Assembly (NCBI GenBank): GCA_021234155.1
Contig: JAJEKV010000282.1
Coordinates: forward strand, 126,001-190,000
DNA: 64,000 nucleotides
Direction: 5' to 3'
Source of the DNA: Isoetes taiwanensis
Lineage: Eukaryota; Streptophyta; Lycopodiopsida; Isoetales; Isoetaceae
Of this stretch, positions 23,716 to 34,579 are shown piece after piece. Position 1 is the first letter of the stretch, and every line of letters begins with the position of its first letter. The position numbers and the translations under genes are program-made. Below the pieces are notes generated by a model. It was given only the letters and a program-made list of their open reading frames with translations. It was not told where the DNA came from and made no database searches.

Positions 23716-25114
23716 CTAGGAGCTAGGCCCCGCATCCTGGTCCATTGGCGTAGGAGGTGGTGGTGGCGGCCGATGACGTAATAAAGTGACCCCCGGGTCA
23801 ACTGTGGTGGCCGCCAAAGAAGCAACCTCTCGAGGATAAGCGGCAGCTAATGGGGCCACCGTAAGGAGCTTCATGCTCATCCAGGGTGCAATATCCTGGC
23901 CCAAGGCGGTCAAGGCGAAGTCTCGACGTACCAACACATAAGTGTGGACGTGGTATGACAATTTCTTATGCCCCGCCAGGGTTGAAAAAGCACGGAGGCT
24001 CCACCATGACGCCTCAACCTCTGGGGCTAGGTCTCGGGCAACAAAAAGGACCTGCCCATGCCTAAAAGCTGATAGGAAAAAGTGGGTACGATGGTTGCCC
24101 CACCTTTTCCTTGTGGAGTAACCGAAGTGGCTATCTCCTTGTCTAGATCCATAGGGACCTCTTCCTCTTTAAGCTCTTCCTTCTCCTCCCGAACGTGGCC
24201 AGGGTTATGATACAAGTCTTCCCCTTCTTTGTCTGAACCTGAAGGAATGTCGACCCTGTTAATGTTTGGGACATGGGGTCCCATTGCCGCAAATGCGTTC
24301 GGAGGAGGCTGAGATGGGGGATCTTGAAGTACAAGATCCCTAAGCCGGAGAAGGGTGTCAGCTGGTTTGATGGTCTGGTGGTGGAATTGAAGCAGCTATT
24401 GCACCTCGGGAGGGAGGTCCATGGACGAGAAATCGATGAAGTCATCCATGCAATATTCGGCCAGCTCATAGAGAACTTGTACTTTCTCCTGTCCCTTGAA
24501 CCTGGCCACTACCTGGTATGTCCATATAATATCATCCAGGAGGAGGAACTCTCGACCTTGATGATATATGACTGGAATGACATCTAATCTAGTTAAACGT
24601 CCTCCCCGCTCCCGGCGTGGCGGCATTTCTTCGGCCATTGCTTCCAACGGACGAAGTCGTCCATCCCAATGTGCTCATCCTCTTCGTCATCTGACGAGTC
24701 GGGAAGCTTGCCCTTCTCAGCTGGCAAGGTCTCATCCTCTACATACTGGTCCATGAGAATGGCCAGGGCAAAAGACACCTCGCGGAACTCCTGTCCCTTA
24801 TGCATGATGACGGGTGGCTGCCGGCCCCACCGGAGTTTGCCCCTGAGCACCTCGTAGCCACTCTTGCCCCCTCCAAGCATGTCCTTCACCACAGCTCGCT
24901 CAATGTATAGCCGTGGGGGTTCTCCCAGGGGGATGCAAAGAGGAAGTATCTCCTCGGTGTAGAACTCCAAAAACCCGGGATAATCAGGGTGGCTCTGCAT
25001 GTTGGAGATGAGGTCGATGCGCTGGAGCAAGAAAGGTTGTAGGATATCGAAGGGAACTTGAGGGTCCCAATGTTCTCCATCCTGATACCATTCAAGCATG
25101 CTGGTGGCGGCCAT
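23716..25114 (-). pseudogene. X2: protein of unknown function upstream of gag
   Basis: The frame opens at 25114 with MAATSMLEWYQDGEHWDPQV and runs 173 codons (to 24593) with YPGFLEFYTEEILPLCIPLG and an acidic stretch (SSDDEEDEH). A second frame, 24647-24396, carries IPVIYHQGREFLLLDDIIWT and RFKGQEKVQVLYELAEYCMD. A third, ending at 23716, carries LALGQDI-type text (FALTALGQDIAPWMS) and a Pro-rich end (RHRPPPPPPTPMDQD). They look like successive parts of one ~450-residue protein broken by frameshifts. I recognise no domain. Strand, order and position (between X1 and X3, ahead of gag) are the same as its neighbours. Confidence 0.45.
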
Positions 25115-25323
25115 CGGCGCTGGAAGGAAGGAGGGAGGAGGATAAACAAAAAGCTAGGGAATGAAAAAGAAACCCTAAAACTTTTTAAGTACCCTTTGTA
25201 CCTTTATGCTGACGTCAGCATTGACATTTTTTTTTTTTTTAATCTGTTTATTTAATCATAGATAGTTATGCTATAACAGGGACACAATAGACAAATTGTT
25301 ACAATGACAATGCCCGAAGGCAG

Positions 25324-26588
25324 CTACAGATGATCTCCCCGTATTCTCCGGGCAAGGGCTAAATCCTTGGTCATTATTATGACTCTCTTTGCATGGATAG
25401 TGCAAAGATTTGCGTCACTAAAGAGAGCTATCAGGTAGGCTTCAGTAGCCTCCTGAAGTGCCAAAATGGCGAAGGTCTGGAAGCGAAGGTCAGTCTTGAA
25501 CTCTTGTGCTATCTCTCGAACCAACCTCTGGAAGGGTAGCTTCCTTATTAACAGCTCCGTAGTCTTCTGGTACTTACGGATCTCCCGTAAGGCCACGGTG
25601 CCTGGTCTGAAGCGGTGGGGCTTCCTGGAGGTAGCAGCCTTTGGAGTCGGGCCCTACTTCTTTGGCACCATCTTGCCTGCGGTGATGAGATGGGGCCGTG
25701 CCGCATCCACCCGTTCTTGCTGCCGACTGGAGCTTGTGTGTTTGCCTATGCTCCCGACAACCTTCAGTTTCTCTTTGTATTGGCTGTCGGATTTGTGAGC
25801 AGTGGATTTCCTCCGTCTCTTGATGGCCGGCTTGTCCGCCTGATCAGGCCCACGCTAGGTCTCTTGTTCTGTGTTGGCCTGCTGCTGTTGATGCTCTTGT
25901 TGGGCCTTCTCCTGTTGCTCACGTTGGGCCCTTTCCTGTTGCTCCCGAGCCTCACGGGCTCGTGCCATGTCGGCTTCCACCTGAGCAAACCGCCGGGCCG
26001 CGACCCTTCGGATGAGCTCGCAATGGTAGCGGTCGGCCGAGGTTCATATGGTTCGGGCCGGGTGTCGCAGTCAGTTAAAATGTCCTGGGATCTCACTCCA
26101 AGTGAAGGTCTGGGAAGCCTCATGCCACTCGTATGGGGGAAGCTCGAAAGGCTCGCAATTGATGATGGCTCTCCCATCCCCCAGGTATCTGTACTCACGA
26201 CCCCGGGTCGCGGTGTCTGCCCGCTCTATCTCCCGAAGGTTGTCTTCTCGGGCCAGAGTTCGGATACAGGCTGCCTCTCTTCGAATGCCCTCCTCTTGCG
26301 AATGTTCTTCGCACTCAGGGGAGTAGAGCTTAACCAACATCATCACCTGGTCAGGTTGCTCGACCATGGTGTACGGCTGCTGTTGGAGGTTAAGCTTAAT
26401 CAAGAAACATTCAGAGAGATGGAATATGGGGTAAGGTATTCTAATATCATTGCTAAAGCAATGCACCAACTCATTAAGAAGGATGTCGACCATGTCTTTA
26501 TTTCGGTGGCCATGTCTTTGCCCGGAAAGGCATAGATCTGAGGTATAGTGAGGCTGGCAGGGTCCAAAGTACTCTTGGTGTTGGCCAT
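25324..26588 (-). pseudogene. X1: coiled-coil protein ending in a histone H3 fold, upstream of gag
   Basis: One frame from about 26495 to 25324, preceded by a frameshift, links an N-terminal domain (MANTKSTLDPASLTIPQIYA at 26588; then LLNELVHCFSNDIRIPYP and GREYRYLGDGRAIINCEPF), a Gln/Glu-rich coiled coil (about 25990-25860), a basic KRRRKSTAHK stretch (about 25820) and a C-terminal histone H3 domain. The H3 part starts at [20 protein letters not shown] (25623), continues [20 protein letters not shown], then [25 protein letters not shown] and LARRIRG, and ends DHL at 25327. By eye about four fifths of the 99 core residues match plant H3 as I remember it. The tail lysine pattern of H3 is not kept. 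In-frame stops: TGA at 26071 and 26044, TAG at 25855 and 25654 (lowest coordinates). Loop 1 has no insertion, unlike CENH3. Confidence 0.82.
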
Positions 26589-26699
26589 GGACAAGGCGCT
26601 GACTGAAAGGGAGGCAAAAGGTGAGGCGCTAGGGTTGGAGGAGGGCACGGCCGCAAGGAAAAGGAAGGTTGCAAGCTTGGAGTACGGCGGCTATGGCGG

Positions 26700-29600
26700 A
26701 TGACGAGGTAGGCGAGAGGAGGCGCACGCAAATCACCAAAAAAAAAAACGACCCTTAACTTTTAAATTTTAATTTTTTTTTTTTATTAAAAATTAAAAAA
26801 AAAAAAAAAAAAAAAAAAGACCTTCTAGTCTGTTTGCCTAAAGACAACCAGACTTAAGCCTATTAGCCCGTATGGATCTAATAGCCTTTAACTTGCAGTC
26901 CTACATATGACTAGGTGTTTATCATATCATAGGCCTTGAACAGAGCTATAAAATTACACAAGATTCCAAGATAGAAAAACATTTTGTGATTCGACTAACA
27001 ACATATGGTTTAAAATGATTTAATACAGCAAGAATCATGACAATTATTGCAGCATAAACTTTCAAGGTTTTATTACAACTAGAAGCAAAAGCTATTGTAT
27101 GAACGGATTTGAATTACTATTTCCAAGTAGAACGTAACCAAAAGGCATTTTAATATTTCATACTGTCAAATAGCAGTAGAAAAAGCAATAAACTTGCTTA
27201 ACATAGCTAAGATAAGCAAATAGACATTGTGGCCGTAAAACCTGACCAACACAAAAATAGAGTTTTACAATTTCACCAAATATTCACTCGCAGCTTGAGC
27301 AATAATTTTGCTCAGTTTCAAACCATAACATCACCATACGCAGGGATAAGTTCGGTTACCTGCATGTCAACCATTCAAGAATTAGCCTTATAAGGGTAAT
27401 CTCAAAAGGACAAACAGGTAAGCAAAGAACCTATCCGGCTTAACGCCCTTCAACATATTTTTTAGCAATGCAAAAAATGAGACTAAGTCATAATATAGCA
27501 ATTAAAAAGAGCAACCCAATAGAAGAGACTTTCTAAGATGAGGTACAAATAAATGAAATGCCATAACTCAACAATAGTATGAAAAACAAAACATCCTTGA
27601 GCAATATCATTGCCAACATAAGTGCATAGTATCAACTGCTTTTGATCCCATAATCAGCTAGTCTACGGGCTATATTTACAGTAAGAAAAGCACAGAAAGA
27701 TAGATAGAAAGGATAGAAAAGATAGCGAGTAAGGAACACATAGCCCAGGTCACCATATGATATGTAAGTCTGCAAGACATCCATAAAAATACCAAGTGGC
27801 ACATAACCAAGGCTGGAGTTCAGTCTGCAAGCTAGTTCTAGAGTTGTTATCAAATCGAGAAAGAATAAAGCAAGATATGGACAGATCTAGCCATAAGACA
27901 AATGATGATAAACCAGACAAAACGAAAAGAAGCAATACATGTTGAAATTATAAAGACACATTCCAGCAAAAAAGGAGATCTGATAAACAACACTAGCTGT
28001 ATACAGTAGGTAAACACCACCCTAGTTATTCCAGCAGAGATAGAATCCACACAAAATATTAGCACCTCTAAGGAGAGCACAAGGTGTTACACATAGTTAC
28101 AAGCATAGGTGAAAACAGTGAGATAAATATGAGGGTGCAGTATGACTAGTTAGATGCAACCATTTAACAGATCGCTTTGAACTGGAGTAAAGGGCAAAAA
28201 AATACACCTCTTCAGACCAGCAGTGATTATATAGAAAGATGCCTTCAAAAAATTAGTTAAAGGTAAATTAGAAGCTAAAGTTAGAATATAACACATAATA
28301 TGGTTTACAGAAATAAGCAAGAGCAAGAAAGAAAATAAAGCCTTGGCTGAAGAACAGGCAACATGTAGAGAAGATTTTAAGGCTGGATCTATAAAGAAAG
28401 GGGTTGCAAAACGTATCAACACTTAAACCGACAATTATCTAGCCAAGTCAGTCATGGCAGAACAGGATATAAGAACAAATGCATGTATTGTAAGGGAACT
28501 GAAATTGTCAAAGAAGACCTGCCATAATAAACTATTTATAGATAAATTTTGGCTGTTAAAAGCACATAGAAGTTTATGCAAACAAGTTTAAGAGAGAATT
28601 CTACATACTAGAAATAGAAGGAAAAGAAAGAATATATATCAATATTTATGGTGAACCTGATTATCCTTCGTGTCTCCAGGCTGAGGAATAGTTGTAGCAG
28701 GATCTAGCGCAGAAATAATACATCCTCAGTATTTGTGATGGATTCTGCAACATCCTTATCAGTTTTGTTCGCCCAAATTGGACAAAACTTCCTTGCCCTT
28801 CTAGATTCGAATTTTGATGCATGTTCAGTATGGCTTTGCTGTGCTGAAGCCCCCTTTCGGTCTATCCATACACACGGCTAAAAGCCTGAGTCCATAGGGC
28901 AGGCAGACTCGGATTTCACAAAAAATAGAGTAAAATGAACTGAAAAGAAACCTTATCAAGAAGCAAAGGGAAGCAGGCAATTCAAGAAACTGGATCCATC
29001 CGTCCAGGCAGGAAGTCGTATTCTCTGCCAGCCAACGGCATACATATTGCTCCTTGCATCGTGAACTTACTGAGCTCCGTTAGGTCTGGCCATGAAACCC
29101 TAAAGGTTACATTTCGCAATTTTGCCACACGACCTTAGGAAAATGAATAGTGTAAGCTGTCTAAGGGGTCCGATCTTTTTCTCAAGCTCTTTCATCCTCA
29201 ACAAAATGATCAAAAATTCAAGCATTAATTCCAATGGCAAAATATATGGTTAACCATATTATAGGCTCTAGTTGCATACTAAAGATATAACTTCGGTCTG
29301 ACCCCAAGCTGTACAATCAGTGTTGAGGATAGAGGTAAAAGGGAAGTAAAGAAATATTCCCCATATGTTAATGTACAAGAAATGGTCATACACAACTAAG
29401 ATTAATATTGATACTTTAACGTAGGATAAAAATGTGCTCCAAATGATCAACCCCTTTGCCTATGGTTATAGGGGAAAATTAGACATCCAACAAATATCTA
29501 GAAACTTAGCGTTGCAGGCCAAGTTATTTGAGTTGGTCAAAGCGGAGGTGAGTTGAATAGACATATTTCTGAGTAGATAGCTAACTCTATAGCTAGCACA

Positions 29601-30358
29601 GGCTAAAGTTATATCTTTGGAAATTTATTCTTAGGAAATCTACTCTTAGGACAATTCAGGAATTGAGGAAATTATTCGCAGGTCCAATCTATTCACACCA
29701 TTGAGGAATTGAAGTGCATTTATATTATTGCTAGACCTTAGAGCTATGAAATCAAAGCTCTACAAAACCATTTATCGGCTAACTTTGGTCATGTTTCAAG
29801 TGAAAAGAAAGGGGATATAGCCTAGGGCATCAACATGTCAAGTTAATTAAGTTGGTAAAAATGGAGAGTAGATACGCTTCTAATGAGCAGATAACAAGTC
29901 AAGAGTCAACATAGGCAAAGGATATTCTGGTGATCTTTACATAAAAAAAAAAAAAAAAAAAACCCGGCAGAAATATGCGTTTTTATACGGAGCGGCGCAA
30001 CTCAGGTTATACGGGTTTATCTCACGATTCTGGAGCGATCAAACCCGAGATGCGCCGCTGTTGGGTTTGGCCCCTTGCTCGATCTTCTGATTGACGACCT
30101 GCCTAGGGTATTTGGAGTATGCCCAACTCATTGGAGCAAAAATCTCGTCGATCCGAACTATGTGGGAAAAGTTATGGCGACTTCAAACTCGTACTTCTGG
30201 CTCCACTTCCTGACCTTTCCCTCCACAACTAGGTCATCCTCCACGTAACTAGGCCAACTAAAATGCTAATTACAGAGTTGGGACGTTCTATCCTAGGAAA
30301 AATTCACCGTCAACTAACGAGTTAGACTATGGCCAGTGCAACAATTTTGGTCCACTCA
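26700..30358 (-). other. Long AT-rich leader of the chromovirus
   Basis: About 3.7 kb between the primer binding site and X1 with no convincing frame on either strand. Homopolymer tracts occur at 26795-26818 (24 A) and 29941-29960 (A). It may contain decayed insertions, but none has recognisable ends. Confidence 0.45.
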
Positions 30359-30372
30359 TGGCTCTAATACCA
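30359..30372 (-). promoter_or_regulatory. Primer binding site (initiator tRNA-Met type) of the chromovirus
   Basis: On the - strand TGGTATTAGAGCCA, one base different from the common plant TGGTATCAGAGCCA site, begins one base after the LTR end at 30374. It primes minus-strand DNA synthesis. Confidence 0.8.
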
Positions 30373-30373
30373 C

Positions 30374-30534
30374 TGTAACGCTCCCAGAATCCATACGATG
30401 CTCCCATCGTATAGATACGGGACTTCCCCTCCCATGGCGACTAAATCCCCATGGCAAGGCCCTCCGTCATACTCGGACTACTTGGGATGGCCAAGTATAC
30501 GGGCGAGGAACACGGAGGTGTCATTCGTCCCACG
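30374..30534 (-). repeat. 5' LTR of the chromovirus, only the U5-side 161 bp retained
   Basis: Matches 16154-16314 with 3 differences and then stops abruptly at the CCCACGT shared by both. Sequence beyond 30534 has no match to the remaining 1.39 kb of the LTR, so U3 and the promoter are missing. Confidence 0.85.
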
Positions 30535-32671
30535 TTCCGCCTCCCTCCCCGGTCGAAGATGCTCGGGGATCTTCTTCCCTGGGCCCGCTGCTGCTTGCGC
30601 CATTGAGGGTGTGTTCCCTAGACCATACTTCCTTGTCGTGCATTTGGTCCTCGCCATATCTTACGGTTAATCAAACTGATTACGTTAAGCTGATTAACAA
30701 AGAAGGGGGTTTAGGCAAGGTTAGAGAGAAAATGGGGTGGCAAGAAGATATTTAAATGGGAAGATGCTCTAGGGAATATTCTGCTACCATTAATAGTCCT
30801 ACTAATTAGCCCCCCTTATTAATTACCCCAGTATATTACTTCAAGAGCTCCTGACTCTCCTGCAGTTTTCTTTCCAGATCTTCTTCATGTACAAATAACC
30901 ATGCACATAATATAATTTTTGATCAGAAATTGCACTTCAAAAACATTATTTATCTAAATGCATCTCTATTTATCTTTCTCTTCAGAGCCTCATTATCAGC
31001 TTTTAAGAGCATTACTTCCTGTAGAATTTTCAAACAATGTGACAATAACTACATGGGCAATATGTTCCAGGCTGAATCCTTGCAAGTCTATTTCAGACCA
31101 TATGAAGGTATCTAGAAAAACATGTGAGCTCCAACATTAGGGACAAAATTATAATGCGGAAAACAAAAAAAAAAAAAGTGGTCCTAGAAATATATGGACT
31201 AATTGAAAATGTCCTTCTGCATTCTCCTAAATACCTTTTAAGTTCGAAGTTTTAGTCACAACGTACCAGAATATTCCTTGCAAATTTGACTACAAATGAA
31301 TCAAGGAGGACCTTTATCTGAACAAATGTCCACTTGTCCAAATTGAACCCTCTCTTCAAATGCTTATTTGGGCTTTTCCTCATGCCAATCGGCTAGTTAT
31401 GCCAACTGCAAACCCTTCGATGCACTAGGCTAATCTTAGGCATGTATTCGGCCCTGTGTAAGTAATGTCTCCACTTGTGATAAGTCTGTTTTACAAATAA
31501 TGTAATCGGCATCTAGCTTGACCTCCTCATATCATTTACACAAAATGTTTACGTTTGGCTATGTAACCTGTAATGTGCTCTCTGCTTTTCTCATTCTACC
31601 AGACTATGCAAACAGTGAATAGCAACATTCTTTGATTTGCCTGTAATAATGATCGCCCAACGGGCCTCTGTTTTATTGTTTTCCAAATCAATATAAAAAG
31701 GCATATTATTCGACAATGTGTTATGATCAAGTATTGAGTACATATTGAGTATTGCTTTAGGAAAAAAAAACAATTACATGCACAAGTCCTTGTTTAAAAC
31801 TGGTTTAGAAGGCCAGCACCAATAAAACTATCATCATCCTAGATGTAATTGGAAATGGAAAGAAGGAAAGAAGAAGTATACCTTTTAGTGATGTATACCT
31901 TTGACGCCAATCAAAGTGTTTGGATAGAACCAGATCGTGCGCATCATATGTCAGATAATGTAGGCGAAGGAATTGGACCCATAAAGTACGTGGCCTGCCA
32001 TAAGACAATACAAACCAGGTTAGATTGCATTCATCATACACTAAGAACAAAGTGCAAACAATTAATCTAAAGCTTCATTTTTGGTCCTGGATTATAGAAA
32101 ACGACGAAAAGCAAGCCTATTAAGAAAATGACGGTAAAACACAACACCAAAATAGCATGTTCTGCATGGTCCAATAATTAGCATGTACTGCATGGTCCAA
32201 TAATTAGCATGTACTGGATGGTCCAATACTGGTGGAAATCCAGAGCCTCTTACATACTACAAAAATTTAACTCAGATGTTATGTGGAGATAAATAGATAC
32301 GATATCTATTTAACAAAATCGAAAATTATCTGACTATCAACACTGAGTAGACAAGTCTTTTTCTTTTGCCCGCTAGAGAAGTTTGCAATCAACACATGTC
32401 GTTTTACTTAAATCAGATAATCTCAGCGATCTTTCAATCAATCAGATAATGTCAATCAGATAATCTCACATGTCCTACCACGAGTTAGAAAATCTACCAC
32501 GAGTTAGAACTTGAAAACAACACCCGTCATTGCATTCAAAATTCAAATCAGTGATTCTAAGATTAGATTCTAAGAATTTGCGCTTCAAGATTGGATTTGA
32601 TGTGCAGCGAACTGGACCCTCTGGATGATTGAATCTCCTACTGCCAGATATATAGACTTATTGGAATGCTG
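30535..32671. other. Unassigned sequence between two LTR elements
   Basis: 30535-30700 is GC-rich and unlike its surroundings. At 30986 a CTTTCTCTTCAG acceptor-like site precedes an open stretch to about 31110, which may be an orphan exon that I do not recognise. A short + strand frame at 31849-32070 is also unrecognised. Three 26-bp tandem units are listed separately. Nothing else is supported. Confidence 0.35.
32154..32230 (+). repeat. Three tandem copies of a 26-bp unit
   Basis: AGCATGTACTGCATGGTCC-type units begin at 32154, 32180 and 32206; the third is one base shorter and carries a GGATGG variant. Confidence 0.9.
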
Positions 32672-33257
32672 TGTTGTATGATGATCAGAAAATATTATCT
32701 GAGATCATTGTGATCTCTAAAGATATTTCTATGCTAGGTTGCTATACCTAAGCTATGAGAAGCACATACTCTATTCATGAATCATATGTGCATAGCTGAT
32801 ATAGTTAGTCTAACCTATTGCTGCATGGGTTAAGGTTATTTATTATGACCTTTATACCTTAAGGGAAGATCGTTACTAAATATATCATCATATGGGATTG
32901 AAACAAATGGTTTCTATAGCTCGGTGGTGGCAAAACCATCGGAACAGTGGATCTCGGTTGCTTAACTGCCGGATCCCTTAGGCCATATAATCAGAAGCTA
33001 AGATCTAACTCTTTGTGAGTCGGATCTAGAAGAAAAATGTTGAATGAGTATGGTCGATGGTGCTACAGTGTTTAATTCATTCCCAAAGCTACAATAATAT
33101 TCGTCATTGGTATTCAATGGTCTTAAGGTTTATTATCATTAGAGAAGTTGATACTTAAGCTATTGGATCAAGTTTGAAACTCAATATATTAGATCAAGTT
33201 ATCTCATTGCTAGTAATTGTTTCGTATTGAATTATTAAATTTCTTGATCTAACTACA
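32672..33257 (+). repeat. Candidate 5' LTR of the copia element
   Basis: The right end, AACTACA at 33257, is fixed by the primer binding site two bases later. The left end is chosen as the TGTTGTATG at 32672, giving TG...CA ends and 586 bp; without a partner LTR this start is only a best guess. Confidence 0.4.
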
Positions 33258-33259
33258 AG

Positions 33260-33271
33260 TGGTATCAGAGC
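33260..33271 (+). promoter_or_regulatory. Primer binding site (tRNA-Met type) of the copia element
   Basis: TGGTATCAGAGC, the exact common plant initiator-tRNA site, lies 3' of the LTR end and 16 nt before the gag ATG at 33287. Confidence 0.9.
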
Positions 33272-33286
33272 ACCAGGTTCAAGGTC

Positions 33287-34519
33287 ATGGCCAGTAGATT
33301 TGGAGCAAGTTTGCTCAATGCTGTTGAAGTCTATAAAGGGGGGTCAGGGTTTCAAATATGGAAGAACCAGATTATGCATATTCTGGAAGTAGAAGAACTT
33401 TGGGAACTTGTAGATCCCAATGCAGTTGAGGATGATGCAAATGACACATCTGCTACAGGGTGGTTTTTTAATTCACATACTCAAAAAAGCATGTGGGCGA
33501 CACATGTGCTGCACAGGTGCTGACTGCCCTTCATTGCCCTTCAAACTGCCCTTCATTGCCCTTCCATAGCCCTTCATTGCCCTTCAAAAAATCATGAGTG
33601 TTTTCTACTATATAAAGGATATAATGAGCATATTAGTGATGCAAATGATGATGACATAAATTATTTGGTGAAGGTGCTTATATGTGCTATGATGGTAAAA
33701 AAACTGGGTAGGTCAATAAAAAAGTTACCCTACAAGTGTTGCTGGTGCAAGCTCAATAGCAGGAGAAGTCAGAGGAGGAGGATCAGCAAATCCTAGTGGA
33801 GAAGGAAGCAGCTCAACAAATGCAACCAGAATTGCAAAAATAAAGGAGGCCAAAGGAATCATTTACAGTAAGGTTGGACCAACCATTATGCTAAAACTCA
33901 GAGGTAAGACATCTAGGCAGATGTGGAATTATTTGCTTAAGAATTATGAGGCCAAGACATCTTCCCAAATTGATGTTTTGGAGACTGAACTATAAGATTT
34001 CATGAGGATGATGATGTATCAGAATTTTTTAATAAATTTGATAACATCATAGCAGACCTAGATGGAGCTGGAGTAGTTATTAATGAAAGGTATCAAGTCT
34101 TGTCTATTGCTAGGACAGTGGCATCCAATGAACATCTATCAGTTATAATCAGAAATGTAGCAAAAACCAGACTTAAGGCAGAGAACATGCTGAGGACAGA
34201 AATTGAACAAAGGAAGGTTAGAAAAGAATATGAGGAAGCTACTGAGATACTCTATGCTGGGGGAAAAGGACGAGTAGGTCCTTGTTTTTATTGTAATGTT
34301 GAAGGCCACATTAAAGCCAATTGCCCTAAGTTATCAAAAACCAATAGATGCTTTAATTGTCAAGGGTTTGGACATGTTGCTGCTAACTGCTCCAGCCCAA
34401 AAGATCAAGACAAAAACAGAGGTGCAGCTGGTAGAGGCAGGGGACACAATGCAAGAGGAAGTAATTCTAGAGCAAGAGGGAATTTCAGAAACAAAGGAGA
34501 GGAAGAGCAACTAGTGTGA
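33287..34519 (+). pseudogene. Copia gag with two CCHC zinc knuckles (broken)
   Basis: Starts MASRFGASLLNAVEVYKGGS followed by FQIWKNQIMHILEVEELWEL, the usual copia gag N-terminus. The frame breaks near 33480, where a short TGCCCTTCA-rich minisatellite (about 33520-33585) is inserted. Gag middle blocks (KLRGKTSRQMWNYL near 33890) lie in another frame with stops. An open frame 34100-34519 contains YQVLSIARTV-type text and two knuckles, CFYCNVEGHIKANC and CFNCQGFGHVAANC, then an Arg/Gly-rich tail. It is non-functional in this copy. Confidence 0.85.
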
Positions 34520-34579
34520 ACGTTAGAGAAGCAACGGAAGAAGAACCTGAGGAAGAAATGGACGAGAATGCAGAGGTAA

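Larger units (their letters stand above)
16154..30534 (-). mobile_element. Ty3 chromovirus with extra 5' reading frames (degraded)
   Basis: Read on the - strand: truncated 5' LTR (30534-30374), tRNA-Met-type primer binding site (30372-30359), a long AT-rich leader, three extra frames (X1 26588-25324, X2 25114-23716, X3 23540-23071), gag, protease, RT, RNase H, integrase, chromodomain, polypurine tract and 3' LTR (17703-16154). The shared LTR part differs at 3 of about 161 positions, so both ends belong to one fairly recent insertion, while coding regions carry several stops. At over 14 kb it is far longer than usual chromoviruses of about 5-7 kb; the excess is the leader and X1-X3. Confidence 0.85.

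Noticed and set aside
25324-25656. Centromeric histone CENH3 as the identity of the H3 domain
   Set aside because: Loop 1 has the canonical H3 length (FKTDLRFQ) and the [13 protein letters not shown] helix is like ordinary H3; CENH3 proteins differ there. KTTELL alone is not enough.
25615-26535. 306-codon + strand open frame
   Set aside because: It is antisense to the X1 frame, whose H3 fold, coiled coil and conserved words are on the - strand; the + strand text is Leu-rich with no family match.
30374-30534. A solo LTR fragment unrelated to the 16-kb LTR
   Set aside because: A primer binding site directly adjoins it on the inner side and it differs from 16154-16314 at only 3 positions, so it is the 5' LTR of the same element.
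30986-31110. Possible host exon after a CTTTCTCTTCAG acceptor
   Set aside because: One exon-like stretch without a recognisable protein or partner exons is not enough to call a gene.
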